DNA from: IDS-8 sp035304285
Lineage (GTDB): Bacteria; Pseudomonadota; Gammaproteobacteria; Steroidobacterales; Woeseiaceae
Reading direction: 5' to 3'
NCBI GenBank assembly: GCA_035304285.1
Contig: DATGQI010000088.1
Location: 1 to 10,101 of the forward strand
DNA: 10,101 nt
The position numbers and the translations under genes are program-made. The notes beneath the pieces were generated by a model. It was given only the letters and a program-made list of their open reading frames with translations. It ran no database searches and was not told the DNA's origin. Below are positions 1 through 5,717 of this stretch, piece by piece; positions within the stretch are counted from its first letter, which is position 1; every line of letters begins with the position of its first letter.

Positions 1-991
1 CGGCCGGCGCCTCGACTCCCAAAAAGGCAACCTTCGCGCCCATGTCGCGCAGGATGCGCTGGTCGCGTTCGAGAAAACCGATCCGCACGCGCACGGTCGC
101 CTTTTGCCTGTCAGCCGTAGGCACGATGGCAATCACCTCTGCCGGGATCTGCCAGTCGGGATAGGCATCGAGGGTCGCGCTCACCCGCTGCCCGGTCCTG
201 ACGCGCCCGATGTAGGCTTCGTTTACGTCCACCTCGATTTCCAGCGAGTCCATATCGACGATCGTGCAGATCCCGGTGCGGGTAAATCCGCCGCCTGCGG
301 AGATGGGCGAGATCATCTCCCCCGGCTGGGCGTCCTTGGACACAACAACCCCGCCGAATGGCGCCCGGATGATGGTGTGCGCCAGGTTGTCTTCCGCAAG
401 CTCGACACTGCGTTCCGCAACCTTGACGTTTTCGCGGCCGGTGTCGAGGCGGGCGGCGAGGGCGTCGTAATTCGCCTCGGCCGCATCGAGGCTCGCGACG
501 CTCGTGAGCTTGCGTGCGGCCAGGTCGCGTAGCCGGTCGCGTTCCAGGCGCGCGGCGCGCAACTGCGCCTCTGTCTCAACAAGACTCGCGCGCGCCGACT
601 GGGCCTGTGCCCTCGCAAGGTCTGTCTGCGCCCGCTGGATCGTGTCATCGAGACGGGCGACGACCTGTCCCGGCTCGACCACCATGCCTTCCTCGACGAG
701 CACCTCGGTTACCTTGCCGGTCGTCTCCGAAGATACCGTCGCTTCCCGTCGGGCTGTTACGTAGCCCGAGGCGTCGAGCACGCTGTTCGCCGCCGCCATG
801 CTCGGTGGCTTGCGCGCGATCTCCGTTTCGACGAGTACGGCTCCACTGGCGGCGTGGAGAAAAAACCACCAGAGCGCGAAGCCGAGGAGCGCGAGGAAGG
901 GAACTACCAGCCAGAGCCGCCAGCCCGCGGCGGGTGGCGGGGCGCTGCGGTCGATCTTCAACTGGCCAACACGATCGGACGTCTGTCCCAT
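1..991 (-). CDS. Efflux periplasmic adaptor (HlyD/MacA-type membrane fusion protein), 3' end outside window
   Basis: This is the N-terminal 330 residues of a periplasmic adaptor that links an inner-membrane transporter to an outer-membrane channel. Reading from the ATG at 991, a short cytoplasmic tail leads to one membrane anchor (about residues 24-46, rich in L, F and W). A biotinyl-lipoyl half-motif follows (about 75-115, with the pattern GKVTEVLVEEGMVVEPGQ), then an Ala/Glu/Arg-rich coiled-coil hairpin (about 118-205), the second lipoyl half (about 206-232, IIRAPFGGVV) and the beta-barrel (from about 243). It has no lipobox, so it is anchored by its N-terminal helix. A GGGAAAAGA stretch lies just before the ATG. 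The DMGAKVAFLG segment near the edge resembles adaptors encoded with MacB/FtsX-type ABC exporters, but the partner gene lies outside the window, so ABC versus RND partnership is inference. The frame has no stop through base 1. Confidence 0.9.
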   Translation of the reverse strand, partial: MGQTSDRVGQLKIDRSAPPPAAGWRLWLVVPFLALLGFALWWFFLHAASGAVLVETEIARKPPSMAAANSVLDASGYVTARREATVSSETTGKVTEVLVEEGMVVEPGQVVARLDDTIQRAQTDLARAQAQSARASLVETEAQLRAARLERDRLRDLAARKLTSVASLDAAEANYDALAARLDTGRENVKVAERSVELAEDNLAHTIIRAPFGGVVVSKDAQPGEMISPISAGGGFTRTGICTIVDMDSLEIEVDVNEAYIGRVRTGQRVSATLDAYPDWQIPAEVIAIVPTADRQKATVRVRIGFLERDQRILRDMGAKVAFLGVEAPA

Positions 992-1057
992 TCTTTTCCC
1001 GTAGTTTTGCCCGCCTTCGCCAGCCGCATCCTATCAAAAGTTCTGTATCCTGACGGG
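992..1057. promoter_or_regulatory. Divergent intergenic region between adaptor gene and recQ
   Basis: These 66 bases must hold the start signals for both the leftward adaptor gene and the rightward recQ. On the plus strand, TGTATCCT at 1044-1051 resembles a -10 element. A start site about seven bases downstream would fall at or next to the recQ GTG, giving a leaderless or nearly leaderless message. A second AT-rich hexamer, TATCAA, lies at 1032-1037 with TTGCCC at 1007-1012, but the spacing is 19 bases. No clear operator is visible. The promoter calls are weak. Confidence 0.3.
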
Positions 1058-2854
1058 GTGACGGACGACATTCATCGGATATTGCGGGAGGTGTTCGGCT
1101 TTACCCGCTTCCAGGGAAAGCAGGAAGCCGCCATCACGACCGCGCTCGCCGGGCGCGACTCGCTGGTACTGATGCCGACCGGCGGCGGCAAATCGCTTTG
1201 TTACCAGGTTCCCGCGCTGGTTAGAGAAGGCGTCGCAGTGGTGGTGTCGCCTCTCATTGCATTGATGCAGGACCAGGTCGCGGCGCTCACCGAATCGGGT
1301 GTCCAGGCGGCATATCTCAACTCGACACTCTCTTATACGGAACAGCGCGAGGTCCTTCTGAACCTTCGCGAAGGCAGGCTGAAGCTCTTTTACGTGGCGC
1401 CGGAGCGCCTGCTGCAGGAGCAGACCTTGTCGCTGCTCACATCGCTGCCGGTATCGCTGATCGCGATTGACGAAGCCCACTGCGTGTCACAGTGGGGTCA
1501 CGATTTCCGTACCGATTACCTTGCGTTGAACGAACTGGCGCGCCTGTTCCCCGGCACGCCGCGGATGGCGCTGACTGCCACTGCGACTGCGAAGACTCGT
1601 CAGGAGATCGTTGAACGGCTGGCGTTAAGGGACCCGCTGATTTTCGTCAGCGGCTTCGACCGGCCGAACATACGTTACCTTGTGCAGGCGAAGTCAGATG
1701 CGCGCAGCCAGCTCCTCCGGTTCCTGGCCGGCCACCGCAAAGAGGCCGGCATCGTCTACTGCCTGTCGCGAAAGAAAACCGAGAGTACGGCTGGGTGGTT
1801 GCAATCCCAGGGGTTCGAGGCACTGCCATATCACGCCGGATTGCCGGGAGATGTCCGGGCAGCGCACCAGAGACGTTTCCTGAACGAGGATGCCGTGATC
1901 ATCGTCGCGACGATCGCCTTCGGCATGGGAATCGACAAGCCAGATGTGCGCTTTGTCGCACATCTCGACCTGCCGAAGAGCATCGAGTCGTATTACCAGG
2001 AGACCGGCAGGGCAGGGCGCGACGGCCAGCCTGCGGACGCCTGGATGGTATATGGCCTGCAGGACGTCGTGCGCCTGCGGCAGATGATGGACGAGTCCGC
2101 CGCGGCCGAGGAATACAAGCGGAACGAGCGCCTCAAGCTCGACTCCCTGCTCGGATGGTGCGAAGTGACGACCTGCCGGCGCAGGTCCCTGCTGGAATAC
2201 TTCGGAGACCGGCAGGAAGATAGCTGCGGCAACTGCGATATCTGCCTGACGCCGCCCGTTACCTGGGATGGTACCGAGGTGTCGCGCAAGCTGTTGTCGG
2301 CCGTGTATCGGACGGGCCAGCGATTCGGCGCCGCGCACGTGGTCGACGTGCTGCTGGGCAAGGCCACGGAGAAGGTGTTGCTGCATCGGCACGACGACCT
2401 CAGCGTCTTCGGCATCGGCAAGGAGCTCGAGGCATCCGCATGGCGCTCGGTGATGCGGCAGCTGATCGTGCAGGGTTACCTGCGCGCGGACGCGGAGCGT
2501 TTCGGGGCGCTTGCGCTCGCGGAGAAAAGCCGTCCCCTGCTGCGCGGTGAGACGACCGTCATGTTGCGACGCGATCTGAGCCTGGCCGCGCCTCCGAGGA
2601 AAGCGCGCACCGTGAAGGCCTCCGTCGCAGAAGCGGACAGGGAGTTCTGGGAGGCGCTCCGCGGCTGCCGCCAGCTGCTCGCGGCCGAACACAAGGTGCC
2701 GCCCTACGTCATATTCCACGATGCGACGCTCATGCAGATCATCGACCGGCGCCCGAGAGACGAGCACGAACTGCTGGGAATCAGCGGAGTGGGGCAGGCC
2801 AAGCTGCAGCGCTACGGAGAGGCGTTCCTCTCGGTGATCCGGGAGTACGTCTGA
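1058..2854 (+). CDS. recQ: ATP-dependent DNA helicase RecQ
   Basis: RecQ unwinds DNA 3' to 5' in recombination and fork repair. The 598-residue product, close to E. coli RecQ at 609, has every superfamily 2 motif: Walker A TGGGKS (41-46), motif Ia with SPLIALMQDQ (64-73), DEAH (138-141) followed by the RecQ-specific CVSQWGHDFR, motif III LTATA (172-176), motif V with FGMGIDKPDV (288-297) and motif VI QETGRAGRDG (314-323). Zinc-binding cysteines C373, C390, C393 and C396 have the E. coli spacing. A winged-helix RQC region follows (about 400-510), then an HRDC domain (about 524-598). The start is the GTG at 1058, because homology begins at TDDIHRILREVFGF. The frame stays open back to a GTG at 854, but that stretch is antisense to the adaptor gene and is not RecQ-like. 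There is no well-placed Shine-Dalgarno, only GGGG directly against the GTG. Gene identity is very secure; the start is moderately secure. Confidence 0.97.
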   Translation: MTDDIHRILREVFGFTRFQGKQEAAITTALAGRDSLVLMPTGGGKSLCYQVPALVREGVAVVVSPLIALMQDQVAALTESGVQAAYLNSTLSYTEQREVLLNLREGRLKLFYVAPERLLQEQTLSLLTSLPVSLIAIDEAHCVSQWGHDFRTDYLALNELARLFPGTPRMALTATATAKTRQEIVERLALRDPLIFVSGFDRPNIRYLVQAKSDARSQLLRFLAGHRKEAGIVYCLSRKKTESTAGWLQSQGFEALPYHAGLPGDVRAAHQRRFLNEDAVIIVATIAFGMGIDKPDVRFVAHLDLPKSIESYYQETGRAGRDGQPADAWMVYGLQDVVRLRQMMDESAAAEEYKRNERLKLDSLLGWCEVTTCRRRSLLEYFGDRQEDSCGNCDICLTPPVTWDGTEVSRKLLSAVYRTGQRFGAAHVVDVLLGKATEKVLLHRHDDLSVFGIGKELEASAWRSVMRQLIVQGYLRADAERFGALALAEKSRPLLRGETTVMLRRDLSLAAPPRKARTVKASVAEADREFWEALRGCRQLLAAEHKVPPYVIFHDATLMQIIDRRPRDEHELLGISGVGQAKLQRYGEAFLSVIREYV

Positions 2855-2870
2855 CTCAACTTCGGCGATG

Positions 2871-2876
2871 TACAAT
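2871..2876 (+). promoter_or_regulatory. Candidate -10 element for the DUF1993 gene
   Basis: TACAAT matches the sigma-70 -10 consensus at five of six positions and lies in the 130-base spacer after recQ. The best upstream match, CTGACT at 2851-2856, is only 14 bases away, which is too close for a normal -35, so this rests on the -10 alone. If used, the message would start near 2883 and carry a leader of about 100 bases. Confidence 0.35.
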
Positions 2877-2902
2877 AGAAAGTCGCCTGCCAAGAACAAA
2901 GA

Positions 2903-2952
2903 CGCTGGCGGCCAGCGCCTCGATACGCGCTGACTGCGACCGTGCGCCGGTC
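2903..2952 (+). repeat. Two hairpins in the leader before the DUF1993 gene
   Basis: CGCTGGC-G-GCCAGCG (2903-2917) is a perfect inverted repeat with 7-base arms. Because the centre is too tight to loop, a folded RNA would use about six pairs with a CGG loop. Twenty bases later, GACCG-TGCGC-CGGTC (2938-2952) forms a second stem of 5 pairs. Neither is followed by a T-run, so they do not look like intrinsic terminators of recQ. They lie between the candidate -10 at 2871 and the ribosome binding site AAGGAA at 2975-2980. Confidence 0.45.
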
Positions 2953-2984
2953 TCGTTTCCGCGTAACAACCGACAAGGAATAAC

Positions 2985-3494
2985 ATGGCTATTTCCGTTT
3001 TCGACCAAACCGTATCCGTTATGTCACGAATGTTGCTGAATTTGGATGCGATCGTTTCCAAGGCCGAGGTTTATGCCGAAGAGAAGAAGATCGCCCCGGA
3101 GGCATTGATACAGGCCCGGCTTTATCCCGATATGCTTCCGTTCGTCTCGCAGGTGAGGATCGCCACGGACACCGCAAAGGGCGCCGCGTCACGACTGGCT
3201 GGTTCGGAGATGCCGAAGTGGGCGGATGACGAGGTTACGTTCGATGAAATCCACGCGCGCATCCGCAAGGCGCTCAACTACCTTGCCGGTTTCAACCAGG
3301 AACAGTTCGAAGATAGCGAGACGCGCAACATCGAGCTGAAGTTCCCGAACCGGACGCTCCAGTTCACGGGACGCGATTACATCCTCGGCTTCGTGCTGCC
3401 AAACTTCTACTTCCACGTAACGACCGCGTATAACATCCTGCGGCACAACGGCCTGGAGATCGGCAAGCTCGATTTCATGGGCGCGCCGGAATAA
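2985..3494 (+). CDS. DUF1993 family protein (DinB/YfiT-like helical bundle)
   Basis: The 169-residue product matches the DUF1993 family (PF09351) end to end. An N-terminal helix (SVFDQTVSVMSRML, about 4-17) leads to the family's conserved ARLYPDMLPFVSQVRIATDTAK region (44-65). A RLAG and acidic TFDE segment follows (about 70-88), and the C-terminal signature LPNFYFHVTTAYNILRHNG is at 138-156, followed by IGKLDFMG. The family is placed in the DinB/YfiT-like four-helix-bundle superfamily, some members of which are metal-dependent transferases. No enzyme activity is established for DUF1993, so none is assigned. There is no signal peptide or membrane segment, so it is probably cytoplasmic. The ATG has a good binding site (AAGGAA, 2975-2980) after a structured leader. 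Neighbours on both sides are separated by 87-130 bases, suggesting a single-gene transcript. Family assignment is secure; function is unknown. Confidence 0.92.
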   Translation: MAISVFDQTVSVMSRMLLNLDAIVSKAEVYAEEKKIAPEALIQARLYPDMLPFVSQVRIATDTAKGAASRLAGSEMPKWADDEVTFDEIHARIRKALNYLAGFNQEQFEDSETRNIELKFPNRTLQFTGRDYILGFVLPNFYFHVTTAYNILRHNGLEIGKLDFMGAPE

Positions 3495-3581
3495 CGACAG
3501 CGGCCCGCGCCCGATCCGAATCTGGATTTTGGTTTATCGTAAGCGTAGGCTGATTCGCACGTTGAGGGACGGGAGTAAGGA

Positions 3582-4076
3582 ATGAGATGTAAACGCACGG
3601 CCAGGGTTGGGCTGCTCGTCGGTGTCCTCTTGACAGCTGCTTGTGGCGAAGAGATAGCGGAGCAGCAAGTAATTCCGGACCAGCCGCTGCAGAAACCCGC
3701 CTGCGAACTGATTGAACAAGTCGACCTGCAACAGATTTTCGTCAACACACTGGCTGCCGACGAGGGGTCCGCCTCATCGAACCGGGAATGCACGTGGATT
3801 GATGAAGCGACCGGGGAGCCCTTCCTCCGATACTCGCTTCATCCGTACCGGGAGGATTTGAGGGCGCAGGTAGATGCCATCGAGCAGGATAGCGGCAACA
3901 GCATCAATGCACGGTTCATCCAGGGCATTGGCGACGCGGCCGTATGGACCGACGTCGGGCTGTTTGCCAACCGCAACGGCAGGACCCTCCAGGTACAACC
4001 GCTGCAGGACGACCAGAACAAGGCTCCTTACCAGGAACTGGCCCGCCTGTTGCTGACCCGCCTCGAAGACAGCTAA
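3582..4076 (+). CDS. Small lipoprotein of unknown function (DUF3558-like pattern)
   Basis: The 164-residue protein opens with a basic n-region (MRCKRTAR), a hydrophobic stretch (VGLLVGVLL) and a lipobox LTAAC, predicting lipid attachment at C21. The +2 residue is Gly, so sorting to the outer membrane is expected. The mature part has two cysteines, C41 (in PACELI) and C70 (in ECTW), possibly a disulfide, and a GIGDAAVW segment at 115-122 followed by a short beta-like stretch. This order (CELI near the N-terminus, CxW in the middle, GlGdaA later) recalls DUF3558-type lipoproteins described mainly in actinobacteria. The resemblance is to the pattern only, and I would not transfer a function. The ATG is preceded by GGGAG at 3571-3575, six bases upstream. 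The 87-base spacer before it shows no clear promoter. There are no operon partners: rarD follows after a spacer with its own promoter. Confidence 0.8.
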   Translation: MRCKRTARVGLLVGVLLTAACGEEIAEQQVIPDQPLQKPACELIEQVDLQQIFVNTLAADEGSASSNRECTWIDEATGEPFLRYSLHPYREDLRAQVDAIEQDSGNSINARFIQGIGDAAVWTDVGLFANRNGRTLQVQPLQDDQNKAPYQELARLLLTRLEDS

Positions 4077-4121
4077 GCCGGGCCGGAATTCTCCACCAAG
4101 CTATCCGAGAGATTGCAGGAG

Positions 4122-4172
4122 CCAAGCGGGCGAGTTTGCCATGCTCCGTCGCGCTTGCCCGCTTGGGCGGGC
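4122..4172. repeat. 10-bp inverted repeat and alternative stem upstream of rarD
   Basis: CCAAGCGGGC at 4122-4131 and GCCCGCTTGG at 4157-4166 are perfect reverse complements separated by 25 bases. The right arm also contains GCCCGC (4157-4162), which can pair instead with GCGGGC at 4167-4172 across a TTGG loop. The two foldings exclude each other. The right arm overlaps the -35 element of the candidate rarD promoter. No T-run follows, so a simple terminator for the upstream lipoprotein gene is unlikely, and an operator is possible. Confidence 0.6.
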
Positions 4173-4181
4173 CCCTACAAT
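4154..4181 (+). promoter_or_regulatory. Candidate sigma-70 promoter of rarD
   Basis: CTTGCC (4154-4159; alternatively TTGCCC at 4155-4160) and TACAAT (4176-4181) are separated by 16 or 15 bases. Transcription would start near 4188, only about 20 bases before the inferred rarD start at 4209. The position matters because it lies downstream of the TTG codons at 4113 and 4155 and so argues against using them. Confidence 0.5.
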
Positions 4182-4197
4182 GGTTCTAACGACCTGC

Positions 4198-4211
4198 GGA
4201 GACCTACCATT
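4198..4211 (+). promoter_or_regulatory. Ribosome binding site and ATT start of rarD
   Basis: GGAGA at 4198-4202 stands six bases before an in-frame ATT at 4209, ideal Shine-Dalgarno spacing. The frame contains no ATG or GTG between its preceding stop and the conserved first membrane helix. The other candidates are TTG at 4113, TTG at 4155 and CTG at 4197, none with a comparable binding site. Confidence 0.5.
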
Positions 4212-5135
4212 CCCACCAACGTACAAAGCCACGAGCGTCGCACGCGAGACGGTATCGTCACAGCGCTCGTTGCGTACACCTCCTGGGGCTTCCTGCCGAT
4301 CTATTTCAAATGGGTAGAGGCGGTGCCGGCGCTCGAGGTGCTGGCGCACCGGATCGTGTGGGCGGTGCCTTTCGGCGCCGTGATTATCTTCGCCCGGCGG
4401 CAGTGGCCGGAAGTGCGGCGCGCCGTTTCTCATCGCCGCACCCTGGCGATGTTGGGGCTCGCGGCGCTCTTCATCGCCATCAACTGGCTGGTATACATCA
4501 GCGCGGTGCAACGGGGCCAGATATTCCAGGCAAGCCTTGGCTACTACATCAACCCGCTGATGTACGTCGTCATCGGCGTGATCGTGCTGCGCGAGAAACT
4601 GCGCAAGCCACAGACGGCCGCCGTTTCGCTGGCGGCCGCGGGCGTTGCCGTGCTGACGGTAAGCGGGGGAGAGTTCCCGGTCATCTCGCTGACGCTCGCC
4701 GTCTCATTCACCATCTACGGTGTCATTCGCGCCAGGGTGGTCGTTGGGGGCATGCCGGGTTTGTTTATCGAAACGCTGCTCCTGTTCCCGATGTCGCTCG
4801 CGTACCTGTTGTGGCTCATGCAGTCGGGCCAGTCGTGGTTCGCCCCGGACAATCCGGGCATGGCTGGCGCCCTGGTCCTTGCGGGTCCCCTCACCGTGGT
4901 GCCGCTGCTTTGCTTTGCGCTTGCCGCGCGCAGGCTGAGGCTCTCGACAATCGGGATCATGCAGTTCATTGCCCCCACCCTGCAGTTCCTGGTAGGGCTG
5001 GCTTACGGAGAAGACCTGACCACGCCCCATGCGATTTGCTTCACGCTGATCTGGATAGCCGTCTTCGTCTTCAGCTGGGACGCGTGGCGCTCGACGAGGG
5101 TGCGGGAGCCTTTGCCGGTCACCCGCCCCGGATGA
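4209..5135 (+). CDS. rarD: RarD protein, EamA/DMT-superfamily permease
   Basis: This is a ten-helix inner-membrane permease of the drug/metabolite transporter superfamily, RarD branch. The E. coli name comes from a chloramphenicol-sensitivity phenotype, and the natural substrate is unknown. From the ATT at 4209 the product is 308 residues (E. coli RarD has 296). A short polar N-terminus leads into the family opening GIVTALVAYTSWGFLPIYFK (15-34). Diagnostic segments are ASLGYYINPLMYVVIG (108-123), SFTIYGVIRARV (166-177), VPLLCFALAARRLRLST (231-247) and IMQFIAPTLQFLVG (250-263). Hydrophobic stretches fill the rest of the protein. The frame can be extended to TTG codons at 4155 and 4113, but those 18-32 extra residues do not resemble RarD and lie upstream of the likely promoter. 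ATT starts are very rare, so a sequencing error at this codon is possible. Gene identity is secure; the start is uncertain. Confidence 0.93.
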   Translation: MPTNVQSHERRTRDGIVTALVAYTSWGFLPIYFKWVEAVPALEVLAHRIVWAVPFGAVIIFARRQWPEVRRAVSHRRTLAMLGLAALFIAINWLVYISAVQRGQIFQASLGYYINPLMYVVIGVIVLREKLRKPQTAAVSLAAAGVAVLTVSGGEFPVISLTLAVSFTIYGVIRARVVVGGMPGLFIETLLLFPMSLAYLLWLMQSGQSWFAPDNPGMAGALVLAGPLTVVPLLCFALAARRLRLSTIGIMQFIAPTLQFLVGLAYGEDLTTPHAICFTLIWIAVFVFSWDAWRSTRVREPLPVTRPG

Positions 5136-5191
5136 ACGGCCATGGCCAAAACAGGTGCGAAATTCAGGCATAATCGCCGTCCTTGTCCCTG

Positions 5192-5215
5192 GGCCCTGAC
5201 CAATCATGGTCGGCC
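5192..5215. repeat. Dyad at the 5' break of the RND fragment
   Basis: GGCC-CT-GACC (5192-5201), an AATCAT loop (5202-5207) and GGTC-GGCC (5208-5215) form an 8-pair stem with a 2-base bulge. It spans the point where RND homology begins and encloses the first ATG of the fragment. No T-run follows, so it is a poor intrinsic terminator for rarD. Confidence 0.5.
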
Positions 5216-5637
5216 ACTACATCATGGGTGTTGCGATCAGCATGTTTTCGCTGTTCGGCCTTATCGTGCTCGCGGGCGTGGTAGTGAACGACAGCCTCAT
5301 CATGGTTACTTTCATCAATCGCGCGCGCGAGGAGGGTCTTCCTGTCACGCAGGCAGTCGTCGAATCCGGCACCAAGCGTTTCCGCGCGATTATCCTGACC
5401 TCACTGACCACGGCTGCCGGACTTATGCCGATCATGCTGGAAAAAAGCGTGCAGGCGCAGTTCGTGATACCGATGGCGATATCCTTGAGCTTCGGCATCC
5501 TGTTCGCAACGGTAATAACCCTGTTCCTGATCCCGAGGTTATACCTGCTGCAACAGGATTTTACGCGGCTGCTTGCCAGTGGCTGGCACCTCCTGCTCGG
5601 GCGAGAGGACCGATACGCGACTTCCAGGCGGCACTGA
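5206..5637 (+). pseudogene. C-terminal remnant of an RND (AcrB/HAE1-type) efflux permease
   Basis: The 143 residues correspond to the last part of a roughly 1000-residue RND efflux permease. Recognisable pieces are GHYIMGVAISMFSLFG (3-18), the helix with LAGVVVNDSLIMV (22-34), INRAREEGLP (37-46), RFRAIILTSLTTAAGLMPIM (58-77), the amphipathic KSVQAQFVIPMA (80-91) and the last helix FGILFATVITLFLIP. That is roughly transmembrane helices 10-12 of 12. The porter and docking domains and the first nine helices are absent, so it cannot pump. Homology begins almost exactly at the ATG, and a TGA lies in frame three codons upstream. There is no Shine-Dalgarno (CCCTGACCAATC precedes the ATG), although CATAAT at 5169-5174 could be a -10. 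The reading frame itself is intact, so the deletion may be recent, or a short membrane protein may have been kept. Family identity is secure; that it is a dead remnant is inference. Confidence 0.85.
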
Positions 5638-5717
5638 CCAATCCGGAACCTGATCGATAACCCTGAAAGGAGCCACGTCCGGACTCGACCGGCGGGCATG
5701 AAAAAGAGGCTACAAAC

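Noticed and set aside
854..1057. Open 68-codon extension upstream of recQ in the same frame
   Set aside because: It lies antisense to the N-terminus of the adaptor gene, whose translation shows a clear membrane anchor. Its sequence is low-complexity Glu/Arg/Pro and RecQ homology starts at the GTG at 1058.
1694..3061. 455-codon minus-strand open frame
   Set aside because: It lies opposite recQ and the start of the DUF1993 gene. It has the His/Arg-rich composition of a high-GC antisense frame and no recognisable domain.
4113..4208. TTG-initiated N-terminal extension of RarD
   Set aside because: The extra residues do not resemble RarD, the TTG lacks a spaced ribosome binding site, and a promoter-like pair lies inside the extension. 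It is kept as an alternative in the rarD entry.
4310..5173. 287-codon plus-strand open frame inside rarD
   Set aside because: It is an out-of-frame Gly/Arg/His-rich shadow of rarD. The rarD frame has the family motifs and hydrophobic helices.
5142..5660. 172-codon open frame starting MAKTGAKFRH
   Set aside because: It runs out of frame through the RND fragment and shows no protein-like features. The RND frame explains the sequence.
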